A stretch of DNA of 64,000 bases, from positions 160,762-224,761 of the forward strand of contig QHMH01000012.1 in the NCBI GenBank assembly GCA_003258795.1, read 5' to 3'. Source of the DNA: Candidatus Melainabacteria bacterium (GTDB lineage: Bacteria; Cyanobacteriota; Vampirovibrionia; Gastranaerophilales; Gastranaerophilaceae). Position 1 is the stretch's first letter. Each line of letters opens with the position of its first letter. The notes under the pieces were generated by a model, which had not been told where the DNA came from, made no database searches, and was given only the letters and a program-made list of their open reading frames with translations. This document shows, piece after piece, positions 9,384-18,394 of the stretch. The translations under genes were made by a program, and so were the position numbers.

Positions 9384-10121
9384 TTGACGACAAAACTTGC
9401 GATAATGGGAAAAAGCGGTAGCGGTAAAACAACTGTTGTTAAAGCGTTTTTGAAAATCTTTCAAGAAACATTCCCTGACAAGTCAATACTTCTTTTTGAT
9501 AATGACCTAACAAGCGAGTTGGGGCACAGCTTTGGACTTGATATCAGAAATACTATCTACGGGATAAGAAGTGGAAAACATGAATATAAAACGGGTATTC
9601 CTGAAAACATGACAAAGCAAGAATATATTGAGTGGGCGTTAGAAGATATTATTGTGTCCCTCAATGATAATACAGATATTATTGTTTCGTGGTTTGTTGG
9701 CTCTAAAGATTGTAGATGTCCAATTACAAAACAGATAAATGATGCTTTGGTTAAGCTCATAGAACGTTATGATTTTGTTATTTTTGACTGCGAATTTGAT
9801 TTGAAATATTTAAATCAACTTGTAGATGTTGATATGGATTCTGCGCTTATAATTGCAAATCCAACTGAAGAATCGGCTCATCTTGCAAAAAGAATAGAAG
9901 AATTTTCTGCAAAATATGTAGCTGGTGGACAGTTGGGGGTAATTTTAAACAAAGTTGGCACCAAAGATGTTTGCTCTGTTTATGAGCTTCTAAAAAAATA
10001 TGATTTGGATATTTTGGGCGTAATTCCTTATGATGAAAAATTAACTCCAGAGAGAGAGTCAAAACTTATTTCTGACTCAATTAAAGAATTTTACTTTAGA
10101 CTAAATATCCCACAAGCATAA
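9384..10121 (+). CDS. CooC/MinD-like P-loop ATPase
   Basis: This 245-aa protein is a SIMIBI-class NTPase. The deviant Walker A GKSGSGKTT is at residues 9-17, with the extra lysine typical of MinD/ParA/CooC, and FDNDLTSELG, VIFDCEFD and LNKVGT follow. It resembles CooC-type metal-insertion ATPases for carbon monoxide dehydrogenase. It also has a CRC motif (GSKDCRC, near residue 112) that might bind metal. No CODH gene is in the window, so the client is unknown. The start is TTG, supported by AAGGAGAGG 5 nt upstream and by lack of an earlier ATG. It lies just after the rplI terminator. Confidence 0.72.
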   Translation: MTTKLAIMGKSGSGKTTVVKAFLKIFQETFPDKSILLFDNDLTSELGHSFGLDIRNTIYGIRSGKHEYKTGIPENMTKQEYIEWALEDIIVSLNDNTDIIVSWFVGSKDCRCPITKQINDALVKLIERYDFVIFDCEFDLKYLNQLVDVDMDSALIIANPTEESAHLAKRIEEFSAKYVAGGQLGVILNKVGTKDVCSVYELLKKYDLDILGVIPYDEKLTPERESKLISDSIKEFYFRLNIPQA

Positions 10122-10203
10122 GGGTTTGAGGCGAAATTTGTTAATTTTTGTTAAGATTTTATCGGCAAATATATTATCGTAAACCAGTAAAACAACTTGT
10201 ACA

Positions 10204-10461
10204 ATGATAGTTGTGAAAGTGAAAGAAAGGTTTACGGAACGAATGAAAAAGAAAAAAGAATTAACAAAAAGAGAAAAGGAAGTTTTGAAATGTCTGATTC
10301 AAGGAAAAACAAATCGTCAAATATCAGATGAACTTATTATTACGACGAGTACGGTGAAGGCTCATTGTAAATCAATTTTTGAAAAATTCAAAGTAAGTGG
10401 CAGAGTTCCAGCAGTTGTCAAAGCATTAACGGAAGGATATGGTGACTTTATTTTAAGTTAA
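10204..10461 (+). CDS. single-domain LuxR/GerE-type DNA-binding regulator
   Basis: This 85-aa protein is essentially only a LuxR-type helix-turn-helix: ELTKREKEVLKCLIQGKTNRQISDELIITTSTVKAH, listed here in pieces because it spans about residues 19-55. There is no receiver or ligand domain. The start is uncertain: ATG 10204 has no Shine-Dalgarno, and ATG 10243 would give a 72-aa protein that still holds the whole domain. A promoter TTGTTA-18-TATTAT (10148-10177) fits the first start with a 20-nt leader. It sits 47 nt upstream of the PP2C signalling gene, suggesting a functional link. Confidence 0.75.
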   Translation: MIVVKVKERFTERMKKKKELTKREKEVLKCLIQGKTNRQISDELIITTSTVKAHCKSIFEKFKVSGRVPAVVKALTEGYGDFILS

Positions 10462-10467
10462 TTATTT

Positions 10468-10496
10468 TTGAATTATAATATTAAATATATTAAAAT
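10468..10496 (+). promoter_or_regulatory. promoter of the PP2C signalling gene
   Basis: TTGAAT (10468-10473), a 17-nt spacer and TAAAAT (10491-10496). The predicted transcription start lies only about 6 nt before the ATG at 10509. Confidence 0.5.
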
Positions 10497-10508
10497 TCGG
10501 AAGCAAAA

Positions 10509-12785
10509 ATGTTCAAAACCATAAAAGCTAAAATCATGTTTATCGTTTTGTTTTTACTGTTTTCTTTGACGGTAATTGGTGGCTTATTCGGATATTTTGA
10601 TTATAACAACAGTAAAAGATTAAAATTGGATGTTTACCATATAATGGTTTCTTACTTTGCGGAAAACTTAAATCATTCATTGGGAACACTTCAAGAAAAT
10701 GCTCTTGATTTAGCGTTAATGGGGGAAATATTTTTACAACATCAAAGCGGTAAGGATTTACTAGATAGTATAGTTGTCGGAAATTTTGAAAATATTTCTT
10801 TGAGTGCAAGTGGTGGTATATGGTTTGAACCTTTTATAAACGGTGGTAAATATTTATGCTCTTGTGCAGTAAAAAATGGTAAAAACGTTATTGTTGATAA
10901 AAGTTTTGAAACGACTTCTTATGATTATCCAAACCAAAGTTGGTATAGAGAAATTAGCGAAAAGCTAAAAAATAAAAGCAAGATTGCATGGTCATCCCCT
11001 TATTATGAAAAAAATGGACAGAATGGACTTTTAATTACAGTTGGTGCTGGAATTTATGACAAAAATAAAAGACTTGTTGGAATGTCGACTGTGGATTGGC
11101 GACTTGATTCAATGGTTGAAAAAATGAAAAACATCCGCCCAACACCAAATACATTTTCTCTGTTGGCAAAAGACGATATTGTGCTTATTTGTACAGATAG
11201 GAATTTTAATTTTAAGGCAAACACATTGCTTAAAGATATTCCGTGGTATAAAAAAGGTATTATCAGTGGTGATGAATTTTATTATAACGGGAAAAAGTAT
11301 ATTTCTTTTGTAAAGTTGTTAGATAGTGATATGACACTTATTGTAAATATTCCTTTGGGAGAGTTGTTGGCACCGGTTACTGATAGACTGACGTTTATGA
11401 TGATAGTAATAGCGCTTGCATCGATATCTATAACACTTGCGATACGTTATTTTTTGCAGAAAAACATAAACCAACCAATCCAGTACCTTGTAAGGACAGT
11501 CGAAAAAATTGGGCATGGAAATCTTGATATAGTTGTAAAAATGTCTAATCCAAAAGAGTTTTCTTTGCTTGCAAAATCAGTAAATAAAATGTCATCAAAT
11601 ATTAAAGAGCATATTGAACATTTGAATGAAATTACAATTCAGAGAAATCAGATTGAGTCAGAATTGAATATTGCAAGGGACATTCAACTTTCTGCGTTAC
11701 CTCAAAATACTTATTCTGATGTAAGGACTTTTGATATTTATGGACTGACAGAACCGGCAAGGATTGTTGGCGGAGATTTTTATGATTATTTCTTTATAGA
11801 TTCTGATCACTTTGTATTTTTAACTGCAGATGTTTCTGGGAAGGGAATTCCTGCGGCATTGTTTATGATGAGAGCCAAAACGACAATCAAAACAATGGCA
11901 AAGATGATAAAGGATACAAAATTGATTATGAAGGCTGTGAATAATGAACTTTGCAAAAACAATGAACAAACTTTATTTGTAACAGCTTTTATGTGTATAC
12001 TTGAGCTTTCGACAGGAAAGCTAACATGTATAAATGCAGGGCACAATCCTCCGATTTTACAGAAGGATGGGAAAATTGATTATCTGAAATGCAAGTCTAA
12101 TTTTGTGTTGGCAGGGATAGAAAATGTTGATTTCGAACCGTTTGAAGTCAAGCTTTCCAAAGGTGACGGAATCATCTTATACACAGACGGAGTAACAGAG
12201 GCTTTTAACCCTAAAGAAGAGATGTATGGAGAAGAACGTTTGTTAAATCGTGTAAAGAGTATACCGAACGGAATTGATTTTAAATCGATTGCAGAAAGTA
12301 TAAAATGTGACGTAAAACGTTTTACCGATATGGGTGAACAATCTGATGATATGACTATTCTTGTTTTGAAATTTAACGGAAACTCGAAAAACTTTTCAGT
12401 CAAATCAGGAGCAATAATGGAATTGAACAATTGGTTTGAAGATTTTTCGATTAGAGAGAAGTTTTCAGAGCATGACAAAAATAGAATAAATGTTGTGTTA
12501 GAAGAAATTTTTGTTAATATTTCAAATTATTCTGGAGCAAAAGCAATGATAGATATTGACTTTGAGCTTAACAATAGAATTTTTGATGTTACCTTTAAAG
12601 ATGATGGCGCAAAGTATAATCCTCTTGAACATGAAGATCCTGATGTTAAATCAGATATAGAAGAGAGAGAAATTGGCGGGTTGGGAATTTTCTTGATAAA
12701 GAAAATGACTGATTTTATTGATTATGAATATAGAGAAGGAAAAAACATTCTAAAGATAAGGTTTGAATTGAAAGACGAACTTTAA
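10509..12785 (+). CDS. membrane sensor PP2C phosphatase (SpoIIE/RsbU-like) fused to anti-sigma HATPase
   Basis: This 758-aa signalling protein starts with TM1 at about 9-29, then an extracytoplasmic Cache-like sensor (about 35-275, with WYREISEKL and WSSPYYE). TM2 follows at about 288-310, then a HAMP domain (315-370) and a linker coil. A PP2C/SpoIIE phosphatase (about 400-620) has GGDFYDYF, ADVSGKGIPAALFM, GHNPP, YTDGVTEAFN and DDMTILVL. The end is an RsbW-like HATPase (about 635-755, N-box EEIFVNISNYS, G boxes DDGAKYNP and GGLGIFL). RsbU-type phosphatases reactivate anti-sigma antagonists and RsbW-type kinases phosphorylate them, so this one chain has both activities of a partner-switching module. 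No antagonist (STAS) or sigma factor is adjacent. Confidence 0.9.
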   Translation: MFKTIKAKIMFIVLFLLFSLTVIGGLFGYFDYNNSKRLKLDVYHIMVSYFAENLNHSLGTLQENALDLALMGEIFLQHQSGKDLLDSIVVGNFENISLSASGGIWFEPFINGGKYLCSCAVKNGKNVIVDKSFETTSYDYPNQSWYREISEKLKNKSKIAWSSPYYEKNGQNGLLITVGAGIYDKNKRLVGMSTVDWRLDSMVEKMKNIRPTPNTFSLLAKDDIVLICTDRNFNFKANTLLKDIPWYKKGIISGDEFYYNGKKYISFVKLLDSDMTLIVNIPLGELLAPVTDRLTFMMIVIALASISITLAIRYFLQKNINQPIQYLVRTVEKIGHGNLDIVVKMSNPKEFSLLAKSVNKMSSNIKEHIEHLNEITIQRNQIESELNIARDIQLSALPQNTYSDVRTFDIYGLTEPARIVGGDFYDYFFIDSDHFVFLTADVSGKGIPAALFMMRAKTTIKTMAKMIKDTKLIMKAVNNELCKNNEQTLFVTAFMCILELSTGKLTCINAGHNPPILQKDGKIDYLKCKSNFVLAGIENVDFEPFEVKLSKGDGIILYTDGVTEAFNPKEEMYGEERLLNRVKSIPNGIDFKSIAESIKCDVKRFTDMGEQSDDMTILVLKFNGNSKNFSVKSGAIMELNNWFEDFSIREKFSEHDKNRINVVLEEIFVNISNYSGAKAMIDIDFELNNRIFDVTFKDDGAKYNPLEHEDPDVKSDIEEREIGGLGIFLIKKMTDFIDYEYREGKNILKIRFELKDEL

Positions 12786-12819
12786 GAGAGTACTTGTGGC
12801 TATTGCATTTTCTAAAGAG

Positions 12820-13686
12820 CTACAATCTTGTCCAGTTTTCTGGGATAATATCTGTGTCTAACATTTTTACAAACCAAGTTTTTGGTGCAACAACTATACC
12901 ATTATTTAGCCAAGCGCCCCACCAAGAAAATGAGCTGTTTGCGATGATATTGTGTTTGCAATTTTTCATCAATTCAAGGTCAAAGTATCCTTCTCTGTTA
13001 ATGTTTACTATTGTATTTTCATGTTCTATTTTTAAATTTTCTCTTACCCACTCGCAGTCATCTGAGAAAATATAAAAATGTGGGTTTTCTACTCTTTGAC
13101 AGATGAAATTTATTGCTTGATTGTAGTAATCGAGTGTGCACAACTTATACACGCTTTGCAATTTTACATAATCTCCTCTTCTAACGTGTAAAGACACTGA
13201 ATTTGTTGAGGTTATTTGTTTTAACATTTCATTATTTTTATCATCTAAAGATAATTTAAGTGTAAAGTCTTTCAATATTTCATCTCTGAAGTCTTTAAAA
13301 TATTTTTCTGATTGAAAGAAGCCTTCATAATAGGCATTATCTTTCAAATTTAAAAGTTCTGAATCAAATACGCCGGCATCTTTTTCAAACACCTCATTTG
13401 ATACATATTTTGGACGGTTAAGAACCTTCCTTATCAGTTTTGGAAGGTGAGAATTGCTTTTTTTATCTTTGCATATTTCAATCTCTTCTTTGGTTGCAAA
13501 TTTTAGGTTTATATTAAAAACTTCGAGTTCAAAATTTCGTTTTGCAACAACCCCCAAGTCATCTTCATTTTCATACCAAGAAATATCAAGTAAAACTTCG
13601 CAGTTGTTTTTCAAGCTATAAGCTTTTGCAAATGCGTATTGAAACATTTGATTTCCAAGTCCACCAGATACTTTAACGATTTTCAT
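12820..13686 (-). CDS. GT11 alpha-1,2-fucosyltransferase
   Basis: The N-terminus GGLGNQMFQYAFAKA, the GDP-fucose motif HVRRGDY (residues 167-173), YIFSDD and the C-terminal NSSFSWWGAWL are the GT11 signature motifs. At 288 aa it is a normal length. It would add fucose from GDP-fucose to a galactose in a surface glycan. It is the last gene of the minus-strand glycan cluster and overlaps the preceding GT2 gene by 14 nt. No GDP-fucose synthesis genes are in the window. Host-like H-antigen mimicry is known for this family in gut bacteria and is only inferred here. Confidence 0.92.
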   Translation of the reverse strand: MKIVKVSGGLGNQMFQYAFAKAYSLKNNCEVLLDISWYENEDDLGVVAKRNFELEVFNINLKFATKEEIEICKDKKSNSHLPKLIRKVLNRPKYVSNEVFEKDAGVFDSELLNLKDNAYYEGFFQSEKYFKDFRDEILKDFTLKLSLDDKNNEMLKQITSTNSVSLHVRRGDYVKLQSVYKLCTLDYYNQAINFICQRVENPHFYIFSDDCEWVRENLKIEHENTIVNINREGYFDLELMKNCKHNIIANSSFSWWGAWLNNGIVVAPKTWFVKMLDTDIIPENWTRL

Positions 13687-14680
13687 CTTTAGTTCCCTTC
13701 AGCTTAATTTTTATTCCGAAGATTGTCAGTATGGTGTGAGAATAATCTTTTTTAAGCGAAAAGATAAAATTCATCACATTAAATAAAGGTGTTAATAATA
13801 AATATTTTGTACCAATAATTTTAAATATAATTGATAGAATTTGATATTTAAATTCACGAACGGCGAGTACAGCTAAAAGTCCAATGTCATCAACGCTTTT
13901 GTAATTTTCAGCCAATCCTTTTAGGCATTTGTATGTACCGCCATACATATAATTCATGGCAAATTTTAGTGTATCAGCTCTCAAATTTTTATCTTTGAGA
14001 TTAGATACAACCAAGGCAAAACCTGTAATCCAAGACATATTTGCATAAAATATGTCGTCAGATGCATAACCCCTTAAATAACTTGATTCCCCACGTTGTT
14101 CAAAGTCATCGTAAACAATTCTTGAATTTGAAGCGAAAATGTTTCCACCATGATTTATGTGACTTATTATAGGTGCTAAGTGTGGGAAAAGTGTGTGAGT
14201 TGTATAGTGTGCGTTTGTTATTACTGTATTGTTTAAAAGAGAAGATGAAACTATATTTGCAGCCACAAAGGTTGAGCACTGGATTAGGGCCGGTAAATCT
14301 GATTTATAAACTTCTGGTTTAAATATTGAAATAACTTTTTCACCACGATTTATGGCATCTTCAACTTTTTGCCAATCCTTAAAATCGTAAAAATCGTCAT
14401 CGCCCAAAATCCAGTAGTATTCTTTTGTTGAGGATTCCATAGCCTTAACTATATTTGCATTTGCACCAACATTAAAGTGGTTTTTGACGTATTTTAGATT
14501 TTCGAATTTTGAGCTAAATTCAAGGAAAACATCTTTTGTTCTATCAGACGATTTATTGTCAAATATTGTTATTTCGCAATCGCTTATGGGGGAATTTACT
14601 AACTGCTCAAGCGTTCTTTTAAGATATAAATCTCTGTTGAACGTAACAATCATTATTTGTAATTTGTCTTTTACGCTCAT
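13673..14680 (-). CDS. GT2 family glycosyltransferase
   Basis: This inverting GT-A glycosyltransferase has IMIVTFNRDLYLKRTLEQL at the N-terminus, IFDNKSSDRT for nucleotide binding and GDDD (residues 93-96) as the metal-binding acidic motif. The C-terminal 120 residues contain hydrophobic stretches that may contact the membrane. It overlaps its upstream neighbour by one base (TAATG) and the fucosyltransferase downstream, so translation is coupled. Donor and acceptor are unknown. Confidence 0.85.
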   Translation of the reverse strand: MSVKDKLQIMIVTFNRDLYLKRTLEQLVNSPISDCEITIFDNKSSDRTKDVFLEFSSKFENLKYVKNHFNVGANANIVKAMESSTKEYYWILGDDDFYDFKDWQKVEDAINRGEKVISIFKPEVYKSDLPALIQCSTFVAANIVSSSLLNNTVITNAHYTTHTLFPHLAPIISHINHGGNIFASNSRIVYDDFEQRGESSYLRGYASDDIFYANMSWITGFALVVSNLKDKNLRADTLKFAMNYMYGGTYKCLKGLAENYKSVDDIGLLAVLAVREFKYQILSIIFKIIGTKYLLLTPLFNVMNFIFSLKKDYSHTILTIFGIKIKLKGTKDENR

Positions 14681-15768
14681 TATTTACCTCTTTTAAAAAA
14701 TTTTTCAAATAAAGATTTTTTACGGTTGTAACTGTGTGCAGAAATGGCTTTGTAAGAGCGTTTTTCATCTTCCAAAAGGCAATCAAAACTTTCTTTTTTT
14801 AGGCTCAAGTTGTACCAGTAACGAAGTTTTATCAAATCTCTGTGCATAAGGTACATGTAGTTTCCGTAAAGTTCATACTCAGAGAATGAAGAGCCTTCAT
14901 TTGGGTCAAGATTGTCAAGAATTGCATCGTACCAAATTTTGTTTGTATGCCCTTCGATAAAAGATTTTAATTCTTTTAAATAAGTTCGATTGAATAACAT
15001 ATGATGTGCCACAAATGAAAGTTCAAAACGTTTGTCAAAGCCTGTGAGTTTTTGATAAGAGGTGAAATAAGGTTGATGGTATTCATCAGAACAGTTGAGA
15101 GTCATTTTATCACTATCAACAAAAATTTGAGGTATCGAAAAAATTGTATCTGAATCAACAATTAAGATATGCTCGCACGAAGAAATCTTGTCTGCACTTA
15201 ACTTTAAAAGTTGTTGAAAAATCCACCCAGAGCGATCTACATTGTCAGGTTTGTAGTTGATATCTTTGCAAGTGAATGGCAAAACAGTATTTTCATCCAC
15301 AAAAGTGTATTCTTTTTCACCTTCAATAATTTCATTTTTGGGAGATACAACAAAAATGTTATTTATCGGATGCTTAACATTTTCTTTAATTGCATTGATT
15401 ACAAATTTCAGTTTTTTAATATCCTTTGAGCAGGTTGGAATAATTACATCTATCGGGATATTTGATGTTGGATTTTTATCAATTGAATAAAAATCTATAT
15501 CGTTAGAAACGGCGAGTTTGTAAAAACTTCTTTTGGTGTCATTTTGGGGCTCGTTTTTAATGTCGCTAATATTGAAATCTTTTGCAAATACAGATGTTGC
15601 AAAAATATCATCCTCACGTAAGTTGCCGATAAATTTATAATCTGGTGCCATTTCAAAAAAAACTTTTCCAAAAAGTGGAATGTTTTTATTATTTTTTCTA
15701 AAAGCAGTTTCAATACAAGAAAAATTTTTATTATCACAAAGAAGTTCTTTTAAATTAGAAGACACCAT
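14680..15768 (-). CDS. putative glycosyltransferase, DUF6492-like
   Basis: The middle of this 362-aa protein has IDVIIPTCSKDI (GT-A-like start), then RSGWIFQQLLKL, then ILIVDSDTIF (a DxD-like motif), and later FVAHHMLFNR and YELYGNYM. This arrangement matches the DUF6492 group of putative glycosyltransferases. The first 100 residues are an extra N-terminal extension I do not recognise. Two ATGs are possible. The one at 15768 is preferred because AGAAAGG sits 6 nt upstream of it, whereas the ATG at 15774 touches the Shine-Dalgarno. A -10 TATAAT (minus, 15822-15817) gives a leader of about 40 nt, so this gene may start its own transcript within the cluster. Confidence 0.72.
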   Translation of the reverse strand: MVSSNLKELLCDNKNFSCIETAFRKNNKNIPLFGKVFFEMAPDYKFIGNLREDDIFATSVFAKDFNISDIKNEPQNDTKRSFYKLAVSNDIDFYSIDKNPTSNIPIDVIIPTCSKDIKKLKFVINAIKENVKHPINNIFVVSPKNEIIEGEKEYTFVDENTVLPFTCKDINYKPDNVDRSGWIFQQLLKLSADKISSCEHILIVDSDTIFSIPQIFVDSDKMTLNCSDEYHQPYFTSYQKLTGFDKRFELSFVAHHMLFNRTYLKELKSFIEGHTNKIWYDAILDNLDPNEGSSFSEYELYGNYMYLMHRDLIKLRYWYNLSLKKESFDCLLEDEKRSYKAISAHSYNRKKSLFEKFFKRGK

Positions 15769-15816
15769 TTTCATCCTTTCTGCCTGTTTAGAAAATGATA
15801 TCGTTTAAAAAGCCCT

Positions 15817-15822
15817 ATTATA
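15817..15822 (-). promoter_or_regulatory. internal promoter -10 of the glycan cluster
   Basis: A minus-strand TATAAT lies about 45 nt upstream of the DUF6492-like gene start. The -35 is not clear. It sits in the only sizeable gap (15775-15889) of an otherwise overlapping gene series. Confidence 0.35.
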
Positions 15823-15889
15823 AGGTCATAATAAGACTTAAAACCTGTGACAAAAGAGTAAAATGGTTAAAATTTAGACTTTTAATGTC

Positions 15890-16408
15890 TTATTGTTTTT
15901 CTAAAAAATATGTTTCATATAAAAGATTATGAATATTTGTGTATTTTAGGACTTTTTGAAAGTTTTCTTTTACAGCATCAAAATCTTTTTCAATGCCTTT
16001 ATGGGTTTCAAAAATTTTGTAATCATCTGGAATTATAGACTCTGATTCTGTAAATAGTGCATATTTATGAGTTGGTCGCCCCATAGTTTCCAAAATGGCA
16101 CTGTGGGTGTAAAAATGAGTATCAAGACCAATGTTAAATCTGTCCCAGAGAAAATATTTTGAGCTATCCAAATATGGACAGTGACAACCAATCAAATCTC
16201 TTATAAAAAATATTTCCATTCTTTGACCATTTTTATTGTAAATTTCAGGTCTATCATCTGAAAACTTTACATCAGGGTAATATGGCATATAAATTTTTCC
16301 ATAAAAATCGCTTATTTGAGTTTGTGGCTTTTCCAATTTTTTACGACAAATTTTTCTGTATTTCTTAAATGGTATAAAGTTAATCAAGAATAATAGTATT
16401 TTCTTCAT
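15890..16408 (-). CDS. glycosyltransferase-like protein, probably internally truncated
   Basis: This 172-aa protein has an N-terminal hydrophobic/basic stretch. The part around YALFTESESIIPDDYKIFE followed by HKGIEKDFDAV resembles the N-terminal lobe of exostosin/GT10-like enzymes, where the sequence normally continues as FTH/FTYDE and then a nucleotide-sugar lobe. Here FDAV runs straight into KENFQKVLKYTNIHNLLYE, which looks like the C-terminal helix of such enzymes. The catalytic lobe therefore seems to be missing, as after an in-frame deletion. It overlaps the next upstream gene by 29 nt. The family match is from memory and is tentative. Confidence 0.5.
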   Translation of the reverse strand: MKKILLFLINFIPFKKYRKICRKKLEKPQTQISDFYGKIYMPYYPDVKFSDDRPEIYNKNGQRMEIFFIRDLIGCHCPYLDSSKYFLWDRFNIGLDTHFYTHSAILETMGRPTHKYALFTESESIIPDDYKIFETHKGIEKDFDAVKENFQKVLKYTNIHNLLYETYFLEKQ

Positions 16409-17381
16409 AATTGAGGAGTTTTCCCTTCTTGTTATAATTTCGTGTCAAAAATTTTTGAAGTATTTTCATAAAAGGTCTTGATATTGGATTTGCAAAAAGC
16501 AGGGTCATAACATTACATGCATTTTCTCTCTTTGCCATTAAAGCAAGCTTGTAAAAAGAAATGTTTTGTTTGTTGTTTCCCCACTCCCAAAGATATTTTA
16601 ACCATGATGCGCTTGAAATATCAGCAAGAAAGCTATGACCTGAAATATCATAAAAGAGTTTGTTATGATTTATTATTTGATCAGGGAATGGGCCGTTAGA
16701 TGAGGTAGAAGAATCTTGTCCTTCATGAATTCTATAATTCAAAAGCGCTGGATTTTTTCCTAAAACACAACATCCATCAACAATAGATGATATTACCATT
16801 GGCTTGTCTGCAATCTTTCCATATTGTTGGAAAAGAAAATCCATATCAACTTTTTTTAAATTTTGTGTCCTGTAAACAACACTTGGAAAATATAGCGGAA
16901 TATTTCCCAAAAACAATGACGAAAGAACATAAGCCCCAAAATCACCCCTTTTCTTGAAAATGTTTACATCAACTTCTTTCAAATTTTTTATGTCGATGCT
17001 CTTTTCGTCTGTAAACGTAGTCATATTTGAACAAATTAGATCAACGTTGTCAAAGCTATCCAATGTCTTTTTCACAAATTCTACATATTGGGGGTGCAAA
17101 ATATCGTCATCATGAAAATACATTACATAATCAGCGTGTGTGTTTGCTATCGCAGTTTTTATATTTCCAAGCCAGCCTACATTTTTCTCCTGACGTATAT
17201 AATTCAAATTTGAATATTTTTCACGCATTTTATTTACAAAGCCTTGTGTTTCATCATCACTTGCATTATCAACAACTGTAACTTTTACCGGAATTGTTTG
17301 GTTCAAAACACTTAACAAAGATTGTTTTAAAAACTTACACCTGTTATACGTCAAGATAAAAATCTCAAGATTTTCCGTCAT
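16380..17381 (-). CDS. GT2 family glycosyltransferase
   Basis: The sequence has IFILTYNRCKFLKQSLLSVL, VVDNASDDET and the metal-binding HDDDI (DDD at residues 91-93), which define a GT-A fold GT2 enzyme. At 333 aa the length is usual. Its start overlaps the stop of the upstream GT2 gene by 4 nt (ATGA), and its 3' end overlaps the truncated gene by 29 nt. It is part of the surface glycan cluster, and the sugar is unknown. Confidence 0.87.
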   Translation of the reverse strand: MTENLEIFILTYNRCKFLKQSLLSVLNQTIPVKVTVVDNASDDETQGFVNKMREKYSNLNYIRQEKNVGWLGNIKTAIANTHADYVMYFHDDDILHPQYVEFVKKTLDSFDNVDLICSNMTTFTDEKSIDIKNLKEVDVNIFKKRGDFGAYVLSSLFLGNIPLYFPSVVYRTQNLKKVDMDFLFQQYGKIADKPMVISSIVDGCCVLGKNPALLNYRIHEGQDSSTSSNGPFPDQIINHNKLFYDISGHSFLADISSASWLKYLWEWGNNKQNISFYKLALMAKRENACNVMTLLFANPISRPFMKILQKFLTRNYNKKGKLLNYEENTIILD

Positions 17382-18226
17382 GTTAAAATCCCTTTTCTTT
17401 CTATCAGAAAACTAAAGCCAAAAATGGAAACAATCTTATATCGTGGAGTTTTTGAACTCTTTATGGAAAAAAGTTTCTGAAGAAATTTTTTGGGTTTTTT
17501 ATTAAAAATAAGATTTATTAAAGATTTCTGAATGTTTTTATCACGTGTTAGTGAATTTAAAATGTTTTTTTTAACTTTCCAGTCACAATCAAGAGTCAGC
17601 TTACTTTTTTTAACCGTTATATTTGAACTATGTTGTCTGTATCTATACAAAACAGTATCAATGTTTGCGATACTTAAAACCATAACCGCTCTTGAATAAT
17701 ACTCATAATCTTCTGCCGATAAGAAATCCTCATCATAAGAAAGATTGTATTTTTCAATGTCACTTCTTCTCGCCATAATATCGGCATGTGGAACACAATT
17801 CCCTTCAAGCAAATCAAGATAGCCTACTTTTTCAGGATATCTGAAAACTTCTCCATCTGGAAATGTTTCAAGCGAAGTTCCAACAATAGAAATTTCAGGA
17901 TGTTTATCGAGATAATCAACCTGAACTTCAAGCCTTGTTGGCAAAGAGATATCATCAGCATCCATGTGTGCAATATATTTTCCTTGAGCAAGCTTTAATA
18001 ATTTGTTTCTGGCAGTTGGAAGTCCTTTATTTTCTTCACTCTTAAAATATTTTATTCGGTCATCCTTGTATGATAAAACAACATCTTCACAATTGTTAGT
18101 CGACCCATCGTTTAAAATAATAAATTCAAAATCTGAAAAGGTTTGGTTTAAAATACTTTCTATGGCTTCTCTTAAGTATTTTTCTTCCGTATTGTACATA
18201 GGCATTAGGATTGAAACTTGAACCAT
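17378..18226 (-). CDS. GT2 family glycosyltransferase
   Basis: This is a typical bacterial GT2, with VSILMPMYNTEEKYLREAI, LNDGSTNN, MDADDISLPTR (DADD at 89-92), then ED-x-E-Y for the catalytic base region (SAEDYEYYSRA) and YRQHSSNIT. It is the first gene of the minus-strand glycan cluster, with Shine-Dalgarno TGGAG 5-6 nt before the ATG. The region upstream (18240-18300) contains TATAAAT and an inverted repeat GACAT-CTT-ATGTC, which may be control sites shared with the divergent XRE regulator. Confidence 0.9.
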   Translation of the reverse strand: MVQVSILMPMYNTEEKYLREAIESILNQTFSDFEFIILNDGSTNNCEDVVLSYKDDRIKYFKSEENKGLPTARNKLLKLAQGKYIAHMDADDISLPTRLEVQVDYLDKHPEISIVGTSLETFPDGEVFRYPEKVGYLDLLEGNCVPHADIMARRSDIEKYNLSYDEDFLSAEDYEYYSRAVMVLSIANIDTVLYRYRQHSSNITVKKSKLTLDCDWKVKKNILNSLTRDKNIQKSLINLIFNKKPKKFLQKLFSIKSSKTPRYKIVSIFGFSFLIERKGILT

Positions 18227-18394
18227 TATATCTCCAGATTTTTTTTGAATTTATAGACAGAATTTCAATAATATATAGGACATCTTATGTCTTAAATAAT
18301 ATTTGTCAATAAATTATATTGCTCTAATTATGTGCTCATATGACCTTCTTATATAATCCAAATAACGATAAAATTTAATAAAAGAGAGGGATAT

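Noticed and set aside
6464..10242. Shared TTACGGAACG just upstream of two start codons (6482 and possible 10243)
   Set aside because: Two occurrences only, with different spacing to the ATG; could be chance. A looser GGAACGGGAAC precedes the HNH gene, but this is too few cases for a motif.
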